Of a stretch of 64,000 nucleotides of DNA, positions 37,772 through 46,347 are shown piece by piece. Within the stretch, counting starts at the first letter, position 1. Each line of letters starts with the position of its first letter. Below the pieces are notes generated by a model. That model was not told the DNA's origin, ran no database searches, and worked only from the letters and a program-made list of their open reading frames with translations. Made by a program: the position numbers and the translations under genes. Source of the stretch: Granulicella sp. (GTDB lineage Bacteria > Acidobacteriota > Terriglobia > Terriglobales > Acidobacteriaceae); assembly GCA_025408425.1 (NCBI GenBank), contig JANXYX010000036.1:124001-188000 (forward strand). The letters run 5' to 3'.

Positions 37772-38977
37772 CTACGCGTATGAAGAAACGGAGGCTGCGT
37801 TCTTGCTCTTACGCTCCGACGTAATCTTCTCAACATAGCCGCTCTCCGCGAGAGCCTTGAGCGGATCCGCAGGCAGACCACGGGCAATCCGCCACTCTTT
37901 CACCATAGGCCGCACATCCGTCCAGAAAGCGCTCCGGAAGCACTCCTCAGCCTCCACCAGCCTGCACGCCTGCTGCAACTCGGACAGCTTCGCGCGATCC
38001 ACCAGAGCGGCCTTCGCAAAGATCTCCTGCGCAGTCCCCACCGTCTGTACCATCGCTTCAACCTTGCCCTTCAGATTGTGGCTCTGGTCAATCATGAATT
38101 CGATCCCAGCTCTCTCCCCGTCGGATGCACTCAAAATCTCGTGAAATATCCGGAACACCTGGTATGGGTCGATCGAGCCCAGCGTCAGATCATCATCGGC
38201 ATACTTGCGATCATTGAAGTGGAAGCCACCCAGAGCATTCAGATGCAGTAGCCAGGCCACGATCTGCTCGATGTTCGTCCCCTGCAGGTGGTGTCCTGTA
38301 TCCACCAGCACCTTTGCCTTCGGGCCCGCACGGCGCGCTAACTCCAGCGCCATACCCCAGTCAGCGATATCCGTATGATAAAAAGCCGGTTCAAACGGCT
38401 TGTACTCCACCAGCATCCGCTGGTTCTCACCCAATGCATCGTGAGTCGCTTTCAACACCTCTTCCATCCACTCGATCCGGCGCCGTACACTCTGCGTCCC
38501 AGGATAGTTCGAACCGTCCGCGATCCAAAGCGATACATCCTTCGATCCCAACTCGCGCCCGATCTCCACGGAGTCCAGAAGATGCGCGAGAGCAATTCCC
38601 CGAATCTCGGCGCTGGGATTTGCAATCGAACCATACTTGTAGTCCAGATCCTGAAACAGGTTCGGGTTGATCGAACCCGCAGCGACCCCATACTTCTTCA
38701 CCAGGTTCTTGATCTCGGGAACATCCGCCTTACCCTTCGGCAGGTCCCACAACACATGCAGTGCCACCGATGGACTTGCGCCCGTCAACTTATTCACCTG
38801 CGAAGCATCGGCAAACTTCTCTTCAATCGTCGTCGCCGCACCACCCTGGATAAACTTTCCGAACCGAGTCCCTGTATTTGCAAAGCCCCACGAAGGGACC
38901 TCAATTCGAAAGCCGTCGAGAGCAGCCGAAACTCGTTCAAAATCGCGTCCTGCCAGCTCACCAGTGTTTGTTGTCAT
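37772..38977 (-). CDS. rhaI: L-rhamnose isomerase (RhaI type)
   Basis: A 401-residue TIM-barrel isomerase converting L-rhamnose to L-rhamnulose, of the Pseudomonas stutzeri/RhaI type rather than the RhaA type. Visible features are VPSWGFANTGTRFGKF, LWIADGSNYPG, MLVEYKPFEPAFYHTDIADWG (metal Glu), VLVDTGHHLQGTNIEQIVAWLL (Asp/His) and LGGFHFNDRKYADDDLTLGSID-type segments with metal and catalytic residues. Full length. It is transcribed in the same direction as the regulator and rhaEW-rhaB. An imperfect TTTCA-N7-TGAAA palindrome at 39011-39027 sits upstream. Confidence 0.93.
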   Translation of the reverse strand: MTTNTGELAGRDFERVSAALDGFRIEVPSWGFANTGTRFGKFIQGGAATTIEEKFADASQVNKLTGASPSVALHVLWDLPKGKADVPEIKNLVKKYGVAAGSINPNLFQDLDYKYGSIANPSAEIRGIALAHLLDSVEIGRELGSKDVSLWIADGSNYPGTQSVRRRIEWMEEVLKATHDALGENQRMLVEYKPFEPAFYHTDIADWGMALELARRAGPKAKVLVDTGHHLQGTNIEQIVAWLLHLNALGGFHFNDRKYADDDLTLGSIDPYQVFRIFHEILSASDGERAGIEFMIDQSHNLKGKVEAMVQTVGTAQEIFAKAALVDRAKLSELQQACRLVEAEECFRSAFWTDVRPMVKEWRIARGLPADPLKALAESGYVEKITSERKSKNAASVSSYA

Positions 38978-39010
38978 CGATCCAGCCTTTCAGTCATTCT
39001 CATTTAAAAA

Positions 39011-39027
39011 TTTCATCCCTATTGAAA
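39011..39027. promoter_or_regulatory. Palindrome upstream of rhaI
   Basis: TTTCA, seven bases, TGAAA, lying 34 bases upstream of the rhaI start. It could be an operator. Its spacing differs from the TTTC-N6-GAAA form seen near rhaEW, so one protein binding both is not assured. Confidence 0.25.
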
Positions 39028-39073
39028 CCCTAAGCAGAGTGCATTATCCCGACCTGCCTTGTCAAAAGCTCTA

Positions 39074-39727
39074 TTAGTCCTCGTCAATCAAAATCACATC
39101 CAAAAACCGAGGACCGTGCACCCCTTTGATTCTCGTCATCTCAATATCAGCTGTGGCCGACGGCCCAGAGAAGAAGGTCGTCGCCAAATCTGCCGTCGCG
39201 TGCAGCCTATCCATCGCCTCCGAAACGGTTTCCACCACCCGCCCCGCAGACACGAGACACAGGTGATAGTCCGGCACCAGCGACACTGCCCGCCGCCCCT
39301 GCCCAGGTGCATGCTGCAGCACCACGGTCCCGGTTTCGGCAATCGCCAGCGTCGACTCCGTCACAACACCATCAAATGCATCTAGTTCAGCCGCCGAGAA
39401 CCCTTCATCCGCCACAAACTCAAATCCACCCGGCAAATTCTCCGGAATCATGCCCGCCGGAACCACCAACCGCCTTACCCCGCGCGCCGTCAGCATACGA
39501 GACACGCTCTCCTGCACCTCGTGCCGCCCCACTCGAACTACGTTGGCGTCATAATCCAACAGCCGGTCGACCAGCAACTCCAGCACCCCCTCGCGATCCC
39601 GCGTAGCCGTCCGCTGATACCCGCGCCGAATCGCGCTCCAACCCGCACTCGCCGCCGACGCATCCGTCGCCGCCCCAAGCGCCGCTCGTATCCGTCCCAG
39701 CACAACATCTCTTGAACTAGTTGCCAC
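39074..39727 (-). CDS. lutC: L-lactate utilisation protein C (LUD domain)
   Basis: A 217-residue LUD-domain protein, one of three parts of the LutABC L-lactate oxidase complex (lactate to pyruvate). The GTG at 39727 is chosen: it follows GAGGTGG, overlaps the lutB stop by 11 bases and begins ATSSRDVVLGRIRAAL as in LutC. The domain shows VVPAGMIPENLPGGFEF, GVVTESTLAIAETGTVVLQHAPGQ and IKGVHGPRFLDVILIDE. Longer starts read through the lutB end in another frame. It is the last gene of lutABC. Confidence 0.9.
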   Translation of the reverse strand: MATSSRDVVLGRIRAALGAATDASAASAGWSAIRRGYQRTATRDREGVLELLVDRLLDYDANVVRVGRHEVQESVSRMLTARGVRRLVVPAGMIPENLPGGFEFVADEGFSAAELDAFDGVVTESTLAIAETGTVVLQHAPGQGRRAVSLVPDYHLCLVSAGRVVETVSEAMDRLHATADLATTFFSGPSATADIEMTRIKGVHGPRFLDVILIDED

Positions 39728-41171
39728 TGGCCACCTCTTTCGACTCCCGTTTCTCCCACCACTCCCGAAACGTCTCTTCCGGCATCGCCTGCAGATCGCG
39801 CACCTGCGTCCATCCGCCCAGCAACCCTGGCAGCCAGCCAATCCACCCTTCACCGCGACCATCCTTCCGCACCAGGGGAGCCTCAGCCATCCGCCCCATC
39901 CGCTGCGCAGCCCTGAACCGGCTCTCGCTCCGGAAGATCATCCCCATCGCTCGCATCGCCAGCGCTTCGGCGTTCAGCATTCCATTCTGCTTCACTACCT
40001 TGTTCCGCAGATGTATCAGCACTTCGGGAATGTTGATCTTCACTGGACAGACCTCGTAGCAGGCCCCACACAAGCTCGACGCATACGGCAGGCTCTGCGC
40101 GTGATGCATCTCCTGCAACTGCGGCGTCAGGATCGCCCCAATCGGCCCCGCATACACACTCCCATACGCATGCCCACCCGTCTGCCGGTACACCGGACAC
40201 GCATTCTGGCAAGCCCCGCATCGAATGCAGTTCAGGGTCTGACGCCCCTCCGCATCCCCCAGAATCTCGGTCCGCGCGTTGTCCATCAGCACCACATGAA
40301 ACTCTCGCGGCCCATCCGGAGGATTCACCCCCGTCCAGATAGAGTTATACGGATTCATCCGCTCACCCGTCGCACTCCTCGGCAGCAGTTGCAGCAGTAC
40401 CTCCAGATCCTCAAACCGAGGCACCACCTTATCGATCCCCGCCACCGTGATCAACGTCTCCGGCAGCGTCAGGCACATCCGGCCATTGCCCTCGCTCTCA
40501 ACGATGCAGACGCCACCTGTCTCCGCGATCAGGAAGTTCGCCCCACTCACACCCGTTGTCACCCGCAAAAACTTCTCACGCAAAAACTGCCGCGCAGCGT
40601 CCGCAAGATCCTGTGGAGTCTCGCCCAACTCCGGCAGATTCATCTCCCGCTGAAAGATCTCCCGAATCTGCTGCCGATTCTTGTGTAGCGCAGGAACCAC
40701 AATATGCGATGGCTGATCATGCCCCAGCTGGATAATCAACTCCGCCAGATCCGTCTCGTAAGGATGAATCCCAGCCGCCTCCAACGCCGAATTCAGCTGA
40801 ATCTCCTCCGTAGTCATCGACTTGATCTTGATGACCTCGGTCGCACCCGCAGCCTTCACCAGCGCGACAATAATTCGCCGTGCCTCCTCTGCATCCTTGG
40901 CCCAGTGCACCACCCCACCCGCCTTAGTGCAATTCGATTCAAACTCCTCTAGATAGAAATCCAGATGCTCCATCGTGTGCTGGCGAATCTGCTTGCCGGA
41001 CTCACGCAGTTCCTGCCAGTCCGGCATCTCGTCCACCACCCGAGCACGCTTCGCCTGAATCACGTCCGTCGCATGCCGCACGTTCTTGCGCAGCTGCGTG
41101 TCCCCCATCATCGTCTTCGCCGCCATCGGAAAAGTAGGCGCAGTCCTCGGATCCAAAGCCGTTCCACTCAC
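39717..41171 (-). CDS. lutB: L-lactate utilisation iron-sulfur protein B
   Basis: A 484-residue member of the LutB/LldF family. The N-terminal half is a LUD domain (QHTMEHLDFYLEEFESNC, GVSGANFLIAETGGVCIVESEGNG). A ferredoxin-like part with two 4Fe-4S sets follows: CIRCGACQNACPVYRQTGGH and LCGACYEVCPVKINIPEVL. A short DUF3390-like tail ends the protein. It transfers electrons from lactate oxidation in complex with LutA and LutC. GTG start at 41171 with GAGG seven bases ahead. It follows lutA by 60 bases. Confidence 0.94.
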   Translation of the reverse strand: MSGTALDPRTAPTFPMAAKTMMGDTQLRKNVRHATDVIQAKRARVVDEMPDWQELRESGKQIRQHTMEHLDFYLEEFESNCTKAGGVVHWAKDAEEARRIIVALVKAAGATEVIKIKSMTTEEIQLNSALEAAGIHPYETDLAELIIQLGHDQPSHIVVPALHKNRQQIREIFQREMNLPELGETPQDLADAARQFLREKFLRVTTGVSGANFLIAETGGVCIVESEGNGRMCLTLPETLITVAGIDKVVPRFEDLEVLLQLLPRSATGERMNPYNSIWTGVNPPDGPREFHVVLMDNARTEILGDAEGRQTLNCIRCGACQNACPVYRQTGGHAYGSVYAGPIGAILTPQLQEMHHAQSLPYASSLCGACYEVCPVKINIPEVLIHLRNKVVKQNGMLNAEALAMRAMGMIFRSESRFRAAQRMGRMAEAPLVRKDGRGEGWIGWLPGLLGGWTQVRDLQAMPEETFREWWEKRESKEVASGN

Positions 41172-41231
41172 TAGAAAACCTCACAATCGCTTTACTAAAA
41201 AACTGCAAAAATCCACTGCTTCTGGCTGCCT

Positions 41232-41975
41232 CTACTCTCCAGCCAGAATCTCCGCCAGATGCACCGTCTGTATGCCCGTCCGCTGCCGATGCAACGCCCC
41301 ATGGATATGCATCAGGCAGCTGTTATCGCAAGCCGTACAAGCCTCAGCCTTCGTATTCAGAATTGCGTTGGTCTTCTCCGCCAGCATCGCACTCGAAACC
41401 TCAGCGTTCTTTACCGCAAACGTTCCACCAAAGCCGCAGCACTGCTCCAGCCCGGCAATCTCCACCAGATCGATCCCTCGCACTGCCCTAAGAAGTCGCT
41501 GCGGCCCATCCCCCAGACCCAGATTCCGCAATCCATGGCAGCTCGCGTGATACGTCACCCGATGCGGATAATAAGCCCCTACATCCTCCAGCCCCAGCCG
41601 CTTCGTCAGAAACTCGGAGAATTCAAACACCTTCGGCAGCAGTTCCGCCACTTCGGCCTTCAGCTTCACATCGCCAATCTCTTCGGCCATCTTCGGATAG
41701 TGGTCCCGCATCATCGCCACGCAGCTCGAAGAAGGCACCACCACCGCCTCCGCGCCGCGAAACTGCTCCACAAACCTCGTCAGCAGCGGCAGCGCCTCGG
41801 CCTGGTATCCAGTATTCCAGTGCATCTGACCGCAACAAGTCTGCCCCGCAGGAAACTCCACGGTATGGCCCAGCCGCTCCAGCACCCGCACCACGGCCTT
41901 ACCAGTCGCAGGAAACAGCGTGTCGTTATAGCACGTAATAAACAACGAAACTCGCAGAACTCTACCTCCAGGCAC
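41232..41975 (-). CDS. lutA: L-lactate utilisation protein A (CCG-domain Fe-S protein)
   Basis: A 247-residue protein with two cysteine-rich CCG domains, VEFPAGQTCCGQMHWNTGYQ and LVEIAGLEQCCGFGGTFAVK, that bind iron-sulfur clusters. SLFITCYNDTLFPATGKAVVRVLERLGHTV is the usual N-terminus. The GTG at 41975 is the first standard start. A GGAGG stands seven bases before an in-frame CTG at 41957, which is where homologues normally begin. The true start is therefore uncertain. It is divergent from rhaT, with about 115 bases between, so lactate oxidation and rhamnose uptake may share control. Confidence 0.92.
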   Translation of the reverse strand: MPGGRVLRVSLFITCYNDTLFPATGKAVVRVLERLGHTVEFPAGQTCCGQMHWNTGYQAEALPLLTRFVEQFRGAEAVVVPSSSCVAMMRDHYPKMAEEIGDVKLKAEVAELLPKVFEFSEFLTKRLGLEDVGAYYPHRVTYHASCHGLRNLGLGDGPQRLLRAVRGIDLVEIAGLEQCCGFGGTFAVKNAEVSSAMLAEKTNAILNTKAEACTACDNSCLMHIHGALHRQRTGIQTVHLAEILAGE

Positions 41976-42090
41976 AGCAACTCAAAAGTTCAAAATTCAA
42001 TAGAGAGTATATTTCCCCGACGCAATAACTGTCAGGTACGATAGTACGCGCTACGGAAACACAACTATCATTCACTAGATCGAGGCTCGC

Positions 42091-43290
42091 GTGGGACCAA
42101 ATCCGTTTATTGGCGTCATCTATCACTGGATCGGCGGCTTCGCTTCCGCTACCAACTTCATCCCCTTCCGTGGCATCAAACGCTGGTCCTGGGAGATCTA
42201 CTGGCTCATTCAGGGAGTAGCAGCCTGGCTCATCGCGCCGATGGTCCTCGCCTCGCTCCTCGTCCCCAATCTCTTCGGCATCCTCCACGCAGCACCAAAC
42301 TCCAGCATCTTTTACGCACTGCTCTGGGGAGCCCTCTGGGGAGTCGGTGGACTCACCTTCGGCCTCGCCATCCGATATCTTGGTATCGCGTTAGGCTACG
42401 CCATCGCCCTCGGCCTCTGCACCGCCTTCGGCACTCTCATCCCGCCCATCTACGATGGCTCCATCCACACCATCATCCACGAGGCCTCTGGCCAGATCAT
42501 CCTCCTGGGCGTACTCGTCTGCCTTATCGCCGTCGCAGTCAATGGAGCCGCAGGCTGGTCCAAGGAAAACGAAATCACTCCCGAAGAGAAGGCTGAGGCT
42601 GGCGAAACCGACTTCAGCTTCGGAAAAGGTATCGCCGTCGCCGTCTTCGCCGGCATCATGAGCTCCTTCTTCGCCTTCGGCCTCAAGGCCGGCGCTCCCA
42701 TCGGAGCACTGGCCAAAACCGAACTCCTCGCCCACAACAAACTTGATCTCTTCCAGAACCTGCCCGTCCTCATCGTCGTTCTCTGGGGAGGATTCGCCAC
42801 CAATTTCATCTGGTCCGCCATCCTCATCATCAAGAACGGCAGCCACCGCCAGTTTGCCGGCGAGCCTGGGATCAACCCCATGCGCGCCACCCACGCCAGC
42901 GGCGACACCCTTGTAGACTTCGATCCCCTCGACCCCAGCACCTACGACCGCATCGCCCCCAAAACCCTCTTCGCCAACTACATCTTCGCTGGCATGGCCG
43001 GAGTCATCTGGTACTTCCAGTTCTTCTTCTACTCCATGGGCCAGACGAAGATGGGCAAGTACGACTTCTCCAGTTGGACCCTTCACATGGCCTCAATCAT
43101 CATCTTCGCCACGCTCTGGGGTCTCATCCTCAAAGAATGGCGCGGAACGAGCCGCCGCACCAAGCTCCTGGTCACAGCCGGCCTCTTCCTCCTGGTCAGT
43201 TCCACCTTCGTGGTCGGCTACGGCAACTACCTCAAGGCCAATCAGGACTCATCAGTGATCGCTCCAGTCAAAGTCACGTCCATCAAGTAA
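42091..43290 (+). CDS. rhaT: L-rhamnose/proton symporter
   Basis: A 399-residue inner-membrane transporter of the RhaT family with about ten TM helices. Conserved pieces are GVIYHWIGGFASATNFIPFR, WEIYWLIQGVAAWLIAPM, WGALWGVGGLTFGLAIRYLG and LGLCTAFGTLIPPIY. A charged cytoplasmic loop (ENEITPEEKAEAGE) is in the middle. It imports L-rhamnose with protons, feeding RhaI. GTG start with CGAGG upstream. It is divergent from lutA and ends at a clean terminator. Confidence 0.93.
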   Translation: MGPNPFIGVIYHWIGGFASATNFIPFRGIKRWSWEIYWLIQGVAAWLIAPMVLASLLVPNLFGILHAAPNSSIFYALLWGALWGVGGLTFGLAIRYLGIALGYAIALGLCTAFGTLIPPIYDGSIHTIIHEASGQIILLGVLVCLIAVAVNGAAGWSKENEITPEEKAEAGETDFSFGKGIAVAVFAGIMSSFFAFGLKAGAPIGALAKTELLAHNKLDLFQNLPVLIVVLWGGFATNFIWSAILIIKNGSHRQFAGEPGINPMRATHASGDTLVDFDPLDPSTYDRIAPKTLFANYIFAGMAGVIWYFQFFFYSMGQTKMGKYDFSSWTLHMASIIIFATLWGLILKEWRGTSRRTKLLVTAGLFLLVSSTFVVGYGNYLKANQDSSVIAPVKVTSIK

Positions 43291-43317
43291 CCAAGCTCTG
43301 TCTTCTGTCTCCTGATG

Positions 43318-43352
43318 TGGGTACTCCTCGAAAACGGGAGTACCCATTTTTT
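43318..43352 (+). terminator. Rho-independent terminator of rhaT
   Basis: A 10-bp perfect stem (43318-43327 with 43337-43346, 9-base loop) followed by TTTTTTCTTT, 27 bases after the stop. A textbook intrinsic terminator. Confidence 0.92.
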
Positions 43353-43456
43353 CTTTGCCTGAACTCTGTCGACAGAGCCCCAGCCCACCCTCCAGATTGA
43401 CTCTTTCCGCAACTCGTAGAAAGATGCTCAGGTACTTCCAATCAATAGAGGTGTGT

Positions 43457-46138
43457 GTGCGAACTTCGACCGTAGTAAAGGCCTTTACATCTGCAATTCT
43501 CCTCTCCGCAGCCCTCCTTCCTGCTCAATCTCTCTTGCCCTACCAAAATCCCGCGCTTCCCCTCCAGCAGCGAGTCAACGATCTCGTCTCCCGCATGACC
43601 CTCGAAGAGAAGGTCTCGCAGATGCAGAACCACGCCGTCGGCATCCCCCGCCTCAACGTTCCCGAGTACGACTGGTGGAGCGAAGCGCTTCACGGCGTCG
43701 CCCGCAACGGTTACGCCACCGTCTTCCCCCAGGCCATCGGCATGGCCTCCACCTGGGACACCGACCTCATCCACCGCCAGGCCACCGTCATCTCCACCGA
43801 AGCGCGCGCCAAGCACGCTGAATCCATTGCCCACGGCGACCGCGGCATCTACGCCGGCCTGGATTTCTGGTCCCCCAACATCAACATCTTTCGCGATCCA
43901 CGCTGGGGACGAGGTCAGGAGACCTACGGCGAAGACCCCTATCTCACCTCGCGCATCGGCGTAGCCTTCGTCGAATCCATGCAGGGCAACGACCCCAGGT
44001 ACTTCAAAGTCATCGCCACGCCAAAGCACTACGCCGTCCACTCCGGCCCCGAGTCCCTCCGCCACACATTTAACGTCGAAGTCTCCCCCTTCGACCTCGA
44101 AGACACATACCTGCCAGCCTTCCGCGCCACCATCACAGAGGCCCACGCCGACTCCATCATGTGTGCCTATAACGCCATCGATGGCCAGCCTGCCTGCGCC
44201 AACACCATGCTTCTCGTCGACCACCTCCGCCACGATTGGCACTTCCACGGCTACGTAACCTCCGACTGCGCCGCCATTGAAGACGTCTCCGTAGGCCACA
44301 AGTTTGCCGCCACCCTCGAAGCCGGCTCCGTCGCCGCCGTCAAGGCCGGAACCGACACCACCTGCGGCAGGGAGTACTCCACCCTCGTCAACGCCGTGAA
44401 GACCGGAAAACTCGAAGAGTCCTACATCAACACCGCCGTAAAAAATCTCTTCACTGCTCGCTTCCGGCTCGGCATGTTCGATCCTCCCGCCAGCGTCCCT
44501 TACGCACAGATTCCCGTCACTGAAAACGACACCCCCGCGCACCGCCAACTCGCCCTGGAGGCGGCCAACAAATCCATCGTCCTCCTCAAGAACGATAACC
44601 ATATCCTGCCGCTCTCACCCAGCGTCCACACCATCGCCGTAGTTGGCCCCAACGCCGCCAATCTCACCTCCATTACCGGCAACTACACCGGCACCCCATC
44701 GCAACCAGTCACCCCTCTCAAAGGTCTGGAATCCTACTTCGCCGGCAAGGCTAAGATCATCTACGCGCAAGGCTCCAGCTTCTCATCGGAGCTACCTGTC
44801 ACCGTCCCCCGTTCCATCTTCCACCCCAGTGCAGGCGCTTCGGAGAACGGCCTCAAAGCCGAGTACTTCTCCACCGCTGACTTCTCAGGCACTCCAGTCC
44901 TCACCCGCACCGACCAGCAGCTCAACTTTAGCTGGCAGGGTGCAGCGCCCGTCCCAGGCACCACCACCGGACGCTACTCCGTCCGCTGGACAGGAACCAT
45001 CGGCACCTCCAACCCCGGCGACTACACCTTCAATCTCTACAAGAACGATTGCTATCCCTGCGACAGTTCGGAGCAGGTTCGCGTCTATCTCGATGGCAAA
45101 CAAGTGATGCACGGCGGCCGAAGACCCCGCTCCGCTAACGCCACCAGCTTTAATGATCCCGCCGAATCCAACACCTTCACCGCCCACTTCGATGGCACCA
45201 GCGCTCACGCTCTTCGTGTCGAATACTCTCACGACGGCGCATACCGCGGCGGCGGCCTTAGCCTCGAGTGGCAGCCCGACGCCACCGCTCTCCGCAACGA
45301 AGCCGTAACTGCCGCCAAGAGCGCCGACGTCGTCGTTGCCTTCGTCGGACTCTCTCCTGATCTTGAAGGGGAAGAGATGCCGGTCCATGTCGACGGCTTC
45401 AGTGGTGGCGATCGCACCGACATCAAACTCCCCACCGCCCAGCAGCAACTCCTCGAAGCCGTAGCCGCCACCGGAAAGCCCCTCGTCGTCGTCCTGATGA
45501 ATGGCAGCGCCCTCTCGGTCAACTGGGCAAAGGATCACGCCGCCGCCATCCTCGAAGCATGGTACCCCGGCGAAGAGGGTGGAACCGCCATCGCCCAGAC
45601 GCTCGCAGGGAAGAACAATCCCGCAGGCCGTCTCCCCCTTACCTTCTACACCAGCGTCAACGACCTCCCACCCTTCACCGAATACGCGATGAAGAACCGC
45701 ACCTATCGCTTCTACGAAGGCACACCCCTCTACCCCTTCGGCTACGGCCTCAGCTACACCACCTTCGCCTACAGCAACCTCAAATTGAGCGCGAAGACGG
45801 CAACAGCAGGGCAGCACGTCATCGTCGAAGCAACCGTAACCAACACTGGCAAGGCCAAAGGCGACGAGGTGGCCGAACTCTACCTCGTTCCCCCCGGTTC
45901 CAACGCCCCCATCCGCGAGCTGCGCGGCTTCAAGCGCATCTCTCTCGCTCCCGGCGCCTCTTCAACCGTTCACTTCTCGCTGGACTCCCGCGATCTCAGC
46001 ACCGTACAGCAGGACGGAACCCGCTCAGTCATCCCGGGCAGCTACAAGATTTACGTTGGCGGATCTCAACCCGGTGGCCCATCCAAAGGACTGGAGGACT
46101 CCGTCACCATTACCGGCACAGTAACTTTGCCAAAATAG
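43457..46138 (+). CDS. Secreted GH3 glycosidase with PA14 insertion (beta-xylosidase/glucosidase-like)
   Basis: An 893-residue exported family 3 glycoside hydrolase. The GTG at 43457 is preferred: GAGG lies five bases before it and the protein then starts with a clean signal peptide (RTSTVVKAFTSAILLSAALL). The N-terminal barrel has ALHGVARNGYATVFPQAIG, KHYAVHSGPESLRH and the nucleophile region GYVTSDCAAIEDV (Asp). A PA14 carbohydrate-binding domain is inserted in the second domain (GLKAEYFSTADFSGTPVL to YSHDGAYRGGGLSLEWQ). The fibronectin-III-like end starts at VEATVTNTGKAKGDEVAELY. SDC rather than SDW favours xylosidase-like members. Earlier in-frame ATGs exist. Confidence 0.9.
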   Translation: MRTSTVVKAFTSAILLSAALLPAQSLLPYQNPALPLQQRVNDLVSRMTLEEKVSQMQNHAVGIPRLNVPEYDWWSEALHGVARNGYATVFPQAIGMASTWDTDLIHRQATVISTEARAKHAESIAHGDRGIYAGLDFWSPNINIFRDPRWGRGQETYGEDPYLTSRIGVAFVESMQGNDPRYFKVIATPKHYAVHSGPESLRHTFNVEVSPFDLEDTYLPAFRATITEAHADSIMCAYNAIDGQPACANTMLLVDHLRHDWHFHGYVTSDCAAIEDVSVGHKFAATLEAGSVAAVKAGTDTTCGREYSTLVNAVKTGKLEESYINTAVKNLFTARFRLGMFDPPASVPYAQIPVTENDTPAHRQLALEAANKSIVLLKNDNHILPLSPSVHTIAVVGPNAANLTSITGNYTGTPSQPVTPLKGLESYFAGKAKIIYAQGSSFSSELPVTVPRSIFHPSAGASENGLKAEYFSTADFSGTPVLTRTDQQLNFSWQGAAPVPGTTTGRYSVRWTGTIGTSNPGDYTFNLYKNDCYPCDSSEQVRVYLDGKQVMHGGRRPRSANATSFNDPAESNTFTAHFDGTSAHALRVEYSHDGAYRGGGLSLEWQPDATALRNEAVTAAKSADVVVAFVGLSPDLEGEEMPVHVDGFSGGDRTDIKLPTAQQQLLEAVAATGKPLVVVLMNGSALSVNWAKDHAAAILEAWYPGEEGGTAIAQTLAGKNNPAGRLPLTFYTSVNDLPPFTEYAMKNRTYRFYEGTPLYPFGYGLSYTTFAYSNLKLSAKTATAGQHVIVEATVTNTGKAKGDEVAELYLVPPGSNAPIRELRGFKRISLAPGASSTVHFSLDSRDLSTVQQDGTRSVIPGSYKIYVGGSQPGGPSKGLEDSVTITGTVTLPK

Positions 46139-46154
46139 CCCTCGTCTCAAAACC

Positions 46155-46192
46155 AATAACGGGCTGCCGGAACACTCCGGCAGCCCGTTATT
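46155..46192 (+). terminator. Hairpin terminator after the GH3 gene
   Basis: A perfect 17-bp inverted repeat (46155-46171 with 46176-46192, loop ACAC) starting 16 bases after the stop. The arm ends in GTTATT, a short U-rich trailer. Confidence 0.85.
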
Positions 46193-46347
46193 CGTAGAAG
46201 TCGCGCCAAGGCAACACTTAGCAATGTGTACCTCAACCCACCAGATTCCTTTGCGTGCTACTCCCACGTCTCAACATTGCAGATAAACTCAATCTGGTCA
46301 CATGGTTTCAGTAACTCAGCTTTTATCCTCTCCAACCACAGGTCTCA

